Part shown: positions 9,018 through 15,402 of the stretch, one piece after another
Layout: each line of letters starts with the position of its first letter
Position numbering within the stretch: position 1 is the stretch's first letter
From: an uncultured Clostridium sp.
Lineage (GTDB): Bacteria; Bacillota; Clostridia; TANB77; CAG-508
Reading direction: 5' to 3'
NCBI GenBank assembly: GCA_900556345.1
Contig: USOM01000004.1
Coordinates: forward strand, 1-15,859
DNA length: 15,859 nt
Notes under the pieces: model-generated
The model's database searches: none
The model's input: the letters and a program-made list of their open reading frames with translations, nothing else
What the model was told of the DNA's origin: nothing
Translations under genes and position numbers: made by a program

Positions 9018-9791
9018 TTGACTAGACAAATTAGAGAATTTAGCAATTCAAATGTATACCATATCATTATAAAAGGAAATAATGATAGTGTGATTTTTTA
9101 TGATGATATGGATAGAAATGTATTTTTAGATAGAATAAAATTAACTAAAGATGAATTTAAATATAAAGTATATGCATATTGTTTAATGAGTAATCATGTT
9201 CATTTGGTTATAGAAGTACCAAATGAACATTTATCAAAGGCAATTCAAAGTTTAACAATTAGGTATGTAAATTATTTCAACAAAAAATATGACCGAAAAG
9301 GTCCATTTGTTCAAAATAGATTTAAAAGCAAAAATATTGAAAATCAGAGATATTTTTTAGAAGTCTGTAGATATGTTCATAGAAATCCGGAAAAAGCAGG
9401 AATTGAAAAAACAAGCCAATACAAGTGGAGTAGCTATAGAGAATATATAGGAAAAGAAAAAATTATAGAAAAGAAAACATTAATGTATTATTTAAATAAT
9501 AATATAGAGGACTTTATTAAGTATACTAATAAAGTAGAAAATATAGAAGAAATAATGAATTATGGTGATTTTGAATTAAGCACAAAATTAAATGACGACG
9601 AGTTAATTGATATTGTATTAAAAAGATTAAATTTTGATTCAATGGATGAAGTTATAAATTTTTTTAATAGGAAAGAAAATATAGAAAAAGTTAAAGAACT
9701 AAAGGATATAAAGAGAATATCAAAAAGACAATTATCAAGAATAATAGGAGTTAATAACAAAATTATTGCAAAATATTGGAGCGAAGATTGA
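9018..9791 (+). CDS. REP-associated tyrosine transposase (RAYT, Y1/HUH family)
   Basis: This 257-residue protein belongs to the IS200-like Y1 transposase superfamily. The HUH metal-binding motif is H60-V-H62 within YCLMSNHVHLVIE. Candidate catalytic tyrosines are Y83 and Y86 in IRYVNYFNKKY. The family signature RYVHRNPEKAGI follows, then a Lys-rich middle part. A C-terminal helix-turn-helix-like segment (RISKRQLSRIIGVNNKIIAKYW) resembles the DNA-binding tail common in this family. The TTG start at 9018 is supported by AAGGAG at 9006-9011 with a spacing of six bases. The stop codon overlaps the first base of the right-hand repeat. Known relatives act on single-stranded hairpin DNA, and the REP-like palindromes on both sides are its likely substrate. 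The gene is intact. It is convergent with glmS. Confidence 0.93.
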   Translation: MTRQIREFSNSNVYHIIIKGNNDSVIFYDDMDRNVFLDRIKLTKDEFKYKVYAYCLMSNHVHLVIEVPNEHLSKAIQSLTIRYVNYFNKKYDRKGPFVQNRFKSKNIENQRYFLEVCRYVHRNPEKAGIEKTSQYKWSSYREYIGKEKIIEKKTLMYYLNNNIEDFIKYTNKVENIEEIMNYGDFELSTKLNDDELIDIVLKRLNFDSMDEVINFFNRKENIEKVKELKDIKRISKRQLSRIIGVNNKIIAKYWSED

Positions 9792-9856
9792 CCCAAAAAG
9801 AACCGGTCCAAATGGGTAAAAATACCCAAAAAGAACCGGTCCCAATGTGCCGATTG
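9791..9856. repeat. right REP pair between RAYT and glmS
   Basis: Two reverse copies of the core (CAAAAAGAACCGGT) lie at 9794-9807 and 9827-9840, starts 33 bases apart, the same spacing as the left pair and in the opposite orientation. Between them is GGGTAAAAATACCC (9813-9826), a short hairpin. The repeat fills nearly the whole gap between the convergent RAYT and glmS stop codons, and its transcript could serve as a 3' end for either gene. Confidence 0.85.
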
Positions 9857-9869
9857 ACAATTAACTGTT

Positions 9870-11726
9870 TTACTCAACCGTAACCGACTTCGCCAAATTT
9901 CGAGGCTTATCAACATCCAATCCTTTCTCCTTAGAAACAAAATAACCCAAAAGTTGTAAAGGAACGATAGTAACAATAGAAGATAGATAAACGCAAGTAT
10001 CAGGAACAATCACAACATTATCAAACAAAGAAAGATTAACTTCTTTACTAACAGCTTCAGAAACAACAGCAGTAGTAACAGCACCTCTAGTAATGATTTC
10101 TTCCATATTACTTACAGTTTTCTTAACCAAATTCAAATCAGTCATAATACCAATAACATTAACACCCTTTTCAATCAAGGCAATAGTACCATGTTTTAAT
10201 TCACCAGCTGCATAGCTTTCGGAATGAATATAAGAAATTTCTTTTAATTTCAAAGAGGCTTCCAAGGCTGTTGCATAATCCATACCTCTGCCTAAATAGA
10301 ATACGTCGTGTTCTTTAAAAATAGTTTTAGCAATTTCTTGAATGTTAGAGGTATCTTTTAAAATAGTTTCAATTTTATTAGGTATTATTAGCAATTCCTT
10401 CTTTAATTCATCCAAAACACAAGTATCAGCACTTTCAAGTACTTCTGCAAAATATATAGCTAATAAAGACATAAGTGTGATTTGAGATGTATATGCTTTA
10501 GTCGATGCAACTGCAATTTCAGGACCTGCGTGTGTGTAAAGCGTGTAATCAGCTTCTCTAGCTATTGAACTTCCTGTAACATTTGTAATTGCAAGTGTTT
10601 TAGCTCCATGCAATTTTGAAAGTTTTAATGCTGCCAAAGTATCTGCAGTTTCACCTGATTGGCTTATGAAAATACATAATGTCTTGTCATCTATTAATGG
10701 ATTTCTATATCTAAATTCTGATGCAATATCAACTTCTACATGAATTTTACAAAGATTTTCTATTGTATTTTTTACGCAAAGCCCAACGTGCATAGCAGTA
10801 CCACAAGCAACTATATAAATTTGATGTAAAGAACTTAAAAATTCCTTACTAAAGTCGGAATCTAATTCACTAAAGTTACATTTATTTCCATCTAATCTTG
10901 AGCCAATAGTTTCACGAATAGCTTTAGGTTGTTCCATAATTTCTTTAAGCATATAATCCTCAAAACCATCTTTATCAGCGGCCATAGCGTCCCAAGTAAT
11001 TGTTGTAGTTTCCTTAGAAATTTCATTTAAGTTTTTATTGTAAAATTTGATATTATCTCTTGATAATAAAACGTATTCATAATTATCTAACAAATAAAAA
11101 TCCTTTGTATAACTCAAAATAGCAGGAATATCTGAGGCAACATAATTTTCACCATTTCCTTTACCAACAACTAAAGGACTGTCTTTTCTAACAACAATCA
11201 TATTATCAGGCATATATTTTGATAAAATTTCAAGTGAAAAGCTTCCAATTAGGCTATCACAAGTCTTTTTAACAGCTCTTAATAATTTTAAATCATCATG
11301 CCCATCATCTTTATTATAGTAATAATGTATCAAATTTGGGATAATTTCAGTATCTGTATCTGAAATAAAATGATATCCATTTTTGATTAACATATTTTTA
11401 AGTTCAATGTAATTCTCTATAATACCATTATGAACAACTGCGATTGATTCTGAGTTATCCAAATGTGGGTGAGAATTTATTTTTGAAGGAATACCATGAG
11501 TTGCCCATCTTGTATGAGCAATACCAATTGATCCTTCTAATTTTTTAGTATCTTCTAAATTATAAAGGTTTTCAACACGACCTTTGTCTTTAGCAACCTT
11601 AATTGAGTCTTTTTCCAAAGTCGCAATTCCAGCTGAATCATAACCTCTATACTCTAATTTTGAAAGTCCTGCAAGTAAAATAGGACTAGCTTTTTGGAAT
11701 CCAATATATCCAACAATTCCACACAT
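9870..11726 (-). CDS. glmS: glutamine-fructose-6-phosphate aminotransferase (isomerizing)
   Basis: GlmS makes glucosamine-6-phosphate from fructose-6-phosphate and glutamine, the first committed step of amino-sugar synthesis for peptidoglycan. The chosen start gives MCGIVGY, with the catalytic cysteine at residue 2 after Met removal. The frame is open 14 codons further upstream but that extension would displace the Cys and is rejected. The glutaminase domain shows GYDSAGIA, HTRWATHG and HNGIIENY. Two SIS domains follow, with VACGTAMHVG, SQSGETADT and ASTKAYTSQ in the first, and GRGMDYATALEASLKLKE and ESYAAGELKHG in the second. The protein ends in the typical DKPRNLAKSVTVE. Its 618 residues are near the usual 600-610. 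AGGAGAG precedes the start. Control is by the upstream glmS ribozyme. Confidence 0.98.
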   Translation of the reverse strand: MCGIVGYIGFQKASPILLAGLSKLEYRGYDSAGIATLEKDSIKVAKDKGRVENLYNLEDTKKLEGSIGIAHTRWATHGIPSKINSHPHLDNSESIAVVHNGIIENYIELKNMLIKNGYHFISDTDTEIIPNLIHYYYNKDDGHDDLKLLRAVKKTCDSLIGSFSLEILSKYMPDNMIVVRKDSPLVVGKGNGENYVASDIPAILSYTKDFYLLDNYEYVLLSRDNIKFYNKNLNEISKETTTITWDAMAADKDGFEDYMLKEIMEQPKAIRETIGSRLDGNKCNFSELDSDFSKEFLSSLHQIYIVACGTAMHVGLCVKNTIENLCKIHVEVDIASEFRYRNPLIDDKTLCIFISQSGETADTLAALKLSKLHGAKTLAITNVTGSSIAREADYTLYTHAGPEIAVASTKAYTSQITLMSLLAIYFAEVLESADTCVLDELKKELLIIPNKIETILKDTSNIQEIAKTIFKEHDVFYLGRGMDYATALEASLKLKEISYIHSESYAAGELKHGTIALIEKGVNVIGIMTDLNLVKKTVSNMEEIITRGAVTTAVVSEAVSKEVNLSLFDNVVIVPDTCVYLSSIVTIVPLQLLGYFVSKEKGLDVDKPRNLAKSVTVE

Positions 11727-11764
11727 AAAAATCTCTCCTTTTTTAAATATATTTGGAATTGAAA

Positions 11765-11906
11765 GCATTACTTTAATTTAATGTCTGTTATAATGTCACC
11801 ATTATTTTTTAACTAAATCTTTGGTAAAGTAAATACCACCAAGGCATCCGCCGAATATTTCGATAACCTAGGACCTCGTCAACATAAATTTATTATGTCC
11901 TGGCGC
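11765..11906 (-). ncRNA. glmS ribozyme (glucosamine-6-phosphate-activated self-cleaving riboswitch)
   Basis: Read on the minus strand, the leader contains the conserved core in order: AGCGCC at the 5' end, the P1 arms ACATAA/TTATGT, GACGAGG, GGTTATCGAA, TTCGGCGGATGCC, and then a P3-like TTGGT/ACCAA stem. A P4 hairpin follows, ATAATG with a GUGA tetraloop and CATTAT. This matches the Bacillus subtilis ribozyme element by element. Cleavage is expected between the A at 11907 and the G at 11906. In the known family, glucosamine-6-phosphate is the cofactor and cleavage leads to mRNA decay, giving feedback control of glmS. The 3' limit is approximate. About 40 bases separate it from the start codon. 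Confidence 0.95.
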
Positions 11907-11912
11907 TTATTT

Positions 11913-11964
11913 TTTTGGATTGGTGACGGTTCTTTTCGCGAAAGGAACCGTCACCAATCCGAAA
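11913..11964. repeat. palindrome in the glmS leader, REP-like
   Basis: The arms 11917-11936 and 11941-11960 are complementary except at one position (11933/11944), around the self-complementary centre CGCG, giving a 44-base near-perfect palindrome. Three more A-T pairs lie beyond one mismatch. It carries GACGGTTCTTTT, close to the RAYT-associated core but diverged. On the glmS strand it is followed by A residues, so it is not an intrinsic terminator for glmS. It lies about seven bases upstream of the ribozyme cleavage site. Confidence 0.85.
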
Positions 11965-11984
11965 TTACTTTCAATTTATACAGT

Positions 11985-12013
11985 ATATTACAATAATATT
12001 AAAAGTGTTTCAA
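11985..12013 (-). promoter_or_regulatory. glmS promoter, sigma-A type
   Basis: On the minus strand TTGAAA (12008-12013) is followed by a 17-base spacer and TAATAT (11985-11990). Transcription would begin near 11978. The palindrome and the whole ribozyme would then be in the glmS 5' leader of roughly 250 bases. Confidence 0.65.
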
Positions 12014-12041
12014 GTATTTTCACGAAAAATTCAAAAAAGTG

Positions 12042-12070
12042 TTTTCAAAAAATACAAATCCTGTTATAAT
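12042..12070 (+). promoter_or_regulatory. hpt-uvrC promoter, sigma-A type
   Basis: TTTTCA (12042-12047), a 17-base spacer and a perfect TATAAT (12065-12070) lie just ahead of hpt. The -35 box is weak. Both this box and the divergent glmS -35 box lie inside copies of a direct repeat AAAAGTGTTT(T)CAA (12001-12013 and 12035-12048). Confidence 0.7.
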
Positions 12071-12098
12071 GAAATAGTATCAAAGAGAGGGGAAAGAG

Positions 12099-12611
12099 AT
12101 GGAAAAATTAACAGTATTAATAAATGAAGCAAAAATAAATACAAGAATTGATGAGCTTGCAAAAGAAATAATGAGAGATTATAAAGACGAAGATATAGTG
12201 TTTGTTGGGGTACTAAGAGGTGCAGCAATGTTTATGGTTGAACTTGCAAAAAGAATAAAAAATAATGTTGAATTTGAATTTATACAACTAGAAAGTTACG
12301 AGGGAACAGAAAGTACAGGAGTTGTAAAATTAAGACAAGAACTAACTGGAAAAATTGAAGGTAAAAACATAATAATAATTGAAGATATAATAGACACTGG
12401 TAGAACTTTGGAATATTTAAGAGATCATATAAAAACATTTAAACCAAAAAGTGTAAAAATTTGTACATTGCTTAGCAAACCATCAAGAAGAATTTTTGAA
12501 TTAAATGTTGATTATATAGGATTTTCAATACCAGATGAATTTGTTGTAGGTTTTGGAATGGACTATAATCAGAAATATAGAAATTTACCATATATTGGAA
12601 AAATCGGTTAA
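12099..12611 (+). CDS. hpt: hypoxanthine (guanine) phosphoribosyltransferase
   Basis: Hpt salvages hypoxanthine and guanine by joining them to PRPP to give IMP and GMP. The PRPP-binding loop IIIIEDIIDTGRT has its acidic pair at E95-D96 and D99-T100-G101-R102-T103 behind it. The early loop VGVLRGAAMFM (near residues 36-46) and the C-terminal base-contacting stretch DYIGFSIPDEFVVGFGMDY are also present. The 170-residue length is typical. The ATG at 12099 follows AGAGGGGAA at 12086-12094. It is the first gene of an operon with uvrC, 15 bases downstream. The pairing with uvrC is not functional in an obvious way. In many Firmicutes hpt sits beside tilS and ftsH, so this location is different. Confidence 0.96.
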   Translation: MEKLTVLINEAKINTRIDELAKEIMRDYKDEDIVFVGVLRGAAMFMVELAKRIKNNVEFEFIQLESYEGTESTGVVKLRQELTGKIEGKNIIIIEDIIDTGRTLEYLRDHIKTFKPKSVKICTLLSKPSRRIFELNVDYIGFSIPDEFVVGFGMDYNQKYRNLPYIGKIG

Positions 12612-12626
12612 AAGAAGGAGTCAAAG

Positions 12627-14417
12627 ATGTTTGACATAAAAGAAGAACTTAAAAAACTACCTAAAGACCCAGGTGTATATTTAATGAAAGACAAAGATGA
12701 TAATATCATTTATGTTGGAAAAGCAGTAAATTTAAAAAATAGGGTAAGTTCATATTTTAGAAAAACAAACAAAACAGATAGAATACTCAAAATGGTATCT
12801 CAAATAGACCATTTTGAGTATATTGTCGTAAGTAATGAAGCAGAAGCATTAATTTTGGAGTGTAATCTTATAAAGAAAAATAGACCTAAATACAATGTTT
12901 TATTAAAAGATGACAAAACATATCCATACATAAAAATTGATGTAAAATCAGACTACCCAAATGTAATTATAACAAGAAGACTTTTAAATGATGGAGCAAA
13001 ATATTTTGGACCTTATGCAAACCCAGGTGCTGCAAAAGAAATGGTTAATTTTATAAAAGAAAAATATAAAATAAGACAATGTAGAAACTTTAAGTCCAAT
13101 ACAAGAGCTTGCCTAAATTTCCATATAAAAAGATGTTTAGCACCTTGTATTGGAAATATAAGCAAAGAAGATTATAGAAAACAAATTGATGAGATAATTG
13201 ACTTATTAGAAGGCAAAACAGATAAAATAATAAAAGACCTAAAAAATCAAATGAAAGAAGCATCTGAAAACCTAGATTTTGAAAATGCAGCATATATTAG
13301 AGATAGAATGTTAGCTATTGAAACGGCTTCTCAAAAACAAAAGGTTTCAAATATTTCTGAGAATAATATAGATGTTATAGGTATGGCAAAATCTGAATTA
13401 GAGGTGTGCATAGAAATCTTCTTTGTTCGTGGAAGTAAAATGATAGGAAGAGAACATTACTTTTTTGATAATTTAGGTGATATGGATGACGGCGAAATAA
13501 TATCTGGTTTTATCAAACAGTATTATATGGATAATCTAAATATCCCTAACAAAATAATGGTAAGTAGAGAGCTAGAAGATGAGGAAGCATTAGGAGAATG
13601 GCTTGGAAGTAAAACTACTCATAAGGTTACAATTCATAGCCCTAAGAAAGGCACGAAATTGAGATTTGTGGAGTTGGCAGATAAAAATAGTAAAGTTACA
13701 TTGGAAAACAAAGAAAAGACTATAGAATCGATTCTCGTTGAATTAAAGGATAAATTGCAAATGGATAAATTACCAAGAAAAATTGAAACTTATGATATTT
13801 CAAATATTTCTGGTGAATTTATGGTTGCAGCTATGTGTGTTATGGAAGATGGAGCAATAAAAAAGAATTTGTCTAGAAGATTTAAAATTAAAACCGTAAT
13901 TGGTCAAGATGACCCTCGTTCGATGGAGGAAGTTATAACAAGAAGATTAAAGCATTCAATAGACAATCCAAATGATAAAGGCTTTGGCAGGCTTCCTGAT
14001 GCGATTTTTGCAGATGGTGGGATTACTCAGATTAGAGCTGTTAGACGAGCTGTTGATAAATATGGTGTTGATATTAAGATTTTTGGTATGGTTAAAAATG
14101 ATAAGCATCAAACTAGAGCTTTGATGGATGAAGATAGAAATGAAATCGAGATTTCGGAGAGATTGTTCAATTTGATTACTTTGTTTCAGGATACTGTACA
14201 TGATACTGCTATTTCATATCATAGAAAACTTAGAGATAAGGCTTTAACTAGTTCGGAGTTGGATGAGATTGATGGAATTGGCGAGGCTAAGAAGAAAGAA
14301 CTATTGAGAGTGTTTGGTAGCGTTGAGAAGATTAAGGTAGCTGATGTGGAGGAATTAGTTAAGGTTAAGGGGATTAGCAGAGAGCTTGCTAATAATATAA
14401 AAGATAATTTGAGATAG
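12627..14417 (+). CDS. uvrC: excinuclease ABC subunit C
   Basis: UvrC makes both incisions around a DNA lesion in nucleotide excision repair, after loading by UvrA and UvrB. The N-terminal GIY-YIG nuclease shows GVY (16-18), YVG (29-31), R39 and the catalytic glutamate E78. Four cysteines at 152, 162, 170 and 174 match the conserved cluster known in this family to hold an iron-sulphur centre. The UvrB-binding UVR motif follows (LKNQMKEASENLDFENAAYIRDRM). The RNase H-like 5' nuclease domain begins at TYDISNISG and contains LPDAIFADGG. Tandem helix-hairpin-helix motifs end the protein (IDGIGEAKKKELL and VKGISRELANNI). The length of 596 is normal. AGAAGGAG at 12612-12619 is its binding site, so translation is closely linked to hpt. 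Confidence 0.98.
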   Translation: MFDIKEELKKLPKDPGVYLMKDKDDNIIYVGKAVNLKNRVSSYFRKTNKTDRILKMVSQIDHFEYIVVSNEAEALILECNLIKKNRPKYNVLLKDDKTYPYIKIDVKSDYPNVIITRRLLNDGAKYFGPYANPGAAKEMVNFIKEKYKIRQCRNFKSNTRACLNFHIKRCLAPCIGNISKEDYRKQIDEIIDLLEGKTDKIIKDLKNQMKEASENLDFENAAYIRDRMLAIETASQKQKVSNISENNIDVIGMAKSELEVCIEIFFVRGSKMIGREHYFFDNLGDMDDGEIISGFIKQYYMDNLNIPNKIMVSRELEDEEALGEWLGSKTTHKVTIHSPKKGTKLRFVELADKNSKVTLENKEKTIESILVELKDKLQMDKLPRKIETYDISNISGEFMVAAMCVMEDGAIKKNLSRRFKIKTVIGQDDPRSMEEVITRRLKHSIDNPNDKGFGRLPDAIFADGGITQIRAVRRAVDKYGVDIKIFGMVKNDKHQTRALMDEDRNEIEISERLFNLITLFQDTVHDTAISYHRKLRDKALTSSELDEIDGIGEAKKKELLRVFGSVEKIKVADVEELVKVKGISRELANNIKDNLR

Positions 14418-14423
14418 AAGAAA

Positions 14424-14449
14424 AGCCACTGTGAAGTTTCATAGTGGCT
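14424..14449. terminator. hairpin between convergent uvrC and membrane protein gene
   Basis: AGCCACTGTGAA (14424-14435) pairs with TTCATAGTGGCT (14438-14449), 12 pairs with one G-T wobble and a 2-base nominal loop. Reading on the minus strand the stem is followed by TTTTCTTC, and on the plus strand by AAAATAGG. It therefore fits best as the terminator of the minus-strand gene, though it could serve both. Confidence 0.6.
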
Positions 14450-14475
14450 AAAATAGGTTTACGGGTTACTTAGAA

Positions 14476-15183
14476 TTAGTTGACTTCGATGAGTTTATGT
14501 CTCAAGGATTCAACCATTCCGTTTGGCAGGCAATGCCAATGTTTTTTCTTATCCCCGGTTCTTCCAATCTTTTTGGACTGGAATTCGAAGCAAGAAGTGC
14601 CGGCAACTCTACGCCAGAGTTTGGTAGAGAAGCTCCAGTCAAAAACTTGCTTAAGAAGAAGATCATCATCTTTTCCTAAGAAGTCATGTCTAGAGTCATC
14701 TTTATCATGTCTCTCTGGGAAGAAGTTATCTCGAGTCAGGACACCCTGATCAAGATCCAAAGTGTACTTCAACCAAGGAATGGGAAGTCTCACAAATGGA
14801 ATTCGTCCAAAGCGTTTAATTGTACCAGTAGTTTGAACTACTGTAGCTCTGGTACGCTGAGTTGCATTGCGCTGTGGCTGACTGGATGTATGTGCTGCTC
14901 TAACTTTCAGAAAATACAACACCCAGTACAGAATAACCGTTAAGGCACCCCAGAACCATCCGAGCAAATATGCAGTCAGTAAGGACCACAGAAAAGCACA
15001 GATGTGATGTGGTTTCTCTGAAAAGAGATTCCGCATAGTAAAATATACCATAATACAATAGAAAATTACATTAGATGGGGTATATTTTACCAGTGCTGAA
15101 AAAACAGCACAAACCTGAAGAACAATAACAATTAACATTCCAACAATTAAAAAGTTCCGAACCTTATTCATAGTAGTATTCAT
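14476..15183 (-). CDS. hypothetical multi-pass membrane protein with basic soluble tail
   Basis: I do not recognise this 235-residue protein. The first 93 residues hold three or four hydrophobic segments (about 10-32, 37-50 and a long 60-92 that could be two helices, rich in Trp, Leu and Tyr). A Gln/Thr/Arg-rich linker (94-116) leads to a soluble tail rich in His, Lys, Arg and Asp, ending KKKHWHCLPNGMVESLRHKLIEVN. The start ATG at 15181-15183 has an excellent AAAGGAGG binding site seven bases away and a consensus-like promoter, so it is very likely real. Its codon use is unlike the neighbours: CAG for Gln, CTG and CTC for Leu, ACC for Thr, CGC and CGG for Arg, with higher GC. That suggests recent acquisition. 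It is convergent with uvrC and monocistronic. Confidence 0.8.
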   Translation of the reverse strand: MNTTMNKVRNFLIVGMLIVIVLQVCAVFSALVKYTPSNVIFYCIMVYFTMRNLFSEKPHHICAFLWSLLTAYLLGWFWGALTVILYWVLYFLKVRAAHTSSQPQRNATQRTRATVVQTTGTIKRFGRIPFVRLPIPWLKYTLDLDQGVLTRDNFFPERHDKDDSRHDFLGKDDDLLLKQVFDWSFSTKLWRRVAGTSCFEFQSKKIGRTGDKKKHWHCLPNGMVESLRHKLIEVN

Positions 15184-15215
15184 AGTACTACCTCCTTTAA
15201 ATTTTTATTACCTCC

Positions 15216-15244
15216 ATTATACCAATTATCAACAAAAAAATCAA
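15216..15244 (-). promoter_or_regulatory. promoter of the membrane protein gene
   Basis: On the minus strand TTGATT (15239-15244), a 17-base spacer and a perfect TATAAT (15216-15221) precede the gene. The leader would be about 25 bases. GGAGGTAAT just after the -10 is a second, non-essential-looking Shine-Dalgarno-like stretch. Confidence 0.7.
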
Positions 15245-15303
15245 TATTCCAACAAAAATCTTCCAAAAATTACCAATAATCAAAAAAGAACTCAAAACCA
15301 AAA

Positions 15304-15320
15304 TTTACAAAAAATGTAAA
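15304..15320. promoter_or_regulatory. small inverted repeat, possible operator
   Basis: TTTACA (15304-15309) and TGTAAA (15315-15320) form a perfect inverted repeat around five A. It lies 14 bases upstream of the -35 box of the gene starting at 15403, in the divergent intergenic space. An operator role is speculative, since AT-rich DNA produces such repeats by chance. Confidence 0.25.
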
Positions 15321-15334
15321 AATTGTCGAAAACG

Positions 15335-15363
15335 TTGAAATTAAAGAGATTCTGTGTTATAAT
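15335..15363 (+). promoter_or_regulatory. promoter of the gene starting at 15403
   Basis: TTGAAA (15335-15340), a 17-base spacer and a perfect TATAAT (15358-15363) stand 39 bases ahead of the start codon. A strong binding site AAGGAG at 15391-15396 follows. Confidence 0.75.
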
Positions 15364-15402
15364 AAAAAGGTAGGAAAATTTTGAGAGTGAAAGGAGAAAA
15401 AT

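Larger units (their letters stand above)
8888..9856 (+). mobile_element. RAYT gene with inverted flanking REP pairs (REP/RAYT unit)
   Basis: The transposase gene 9018-9791 is bracketed by two REP pairs with the same core and the same 33-base period, pointing inwards towards the gene from both sides. In other bacteria, RAYT proteins bind and cut REP hairpins and are domesticated relatives of IS200/IS605 transposases. No target-site duplication or classic IS ends are seen, so the outer limits are only the extent of the repeats. Calling it one unit is inference from the symmetry. Confidence 0.7.

Noticed and set aside
8661..9029. Minus-strand open frame across the end of the PLP-enzyme gene and the RAYT start
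   Set aside because: It covers the conserved C-terminal half of the enzyme and the REP repeats, has no recognisable protein features, and is a shadow frame.
7481..9856. Repeated short sequences as a CRISPR array
   Set aside because: Copies are in both orientations, irregularly placed, lie outside any constant repeat-spacer pattern, and there are no cas genes. They are REP-type palindromes.
11727..11768. Fourteen-residue N-terminal extension of GlmS
   Set aside because: GlmS needs its cysteine at residue 2, the internal MCGIVGY has a good AGGAGAG site, and the extension runs back into the ribozyme 3' end.
14480..14943. Several plus-strand open frames opposite the membrane protein gene
   Set aside because: They have no ribosome binding sites, and the minus-strand frame has a promoter, a strong binding site and coherent membrane segments.
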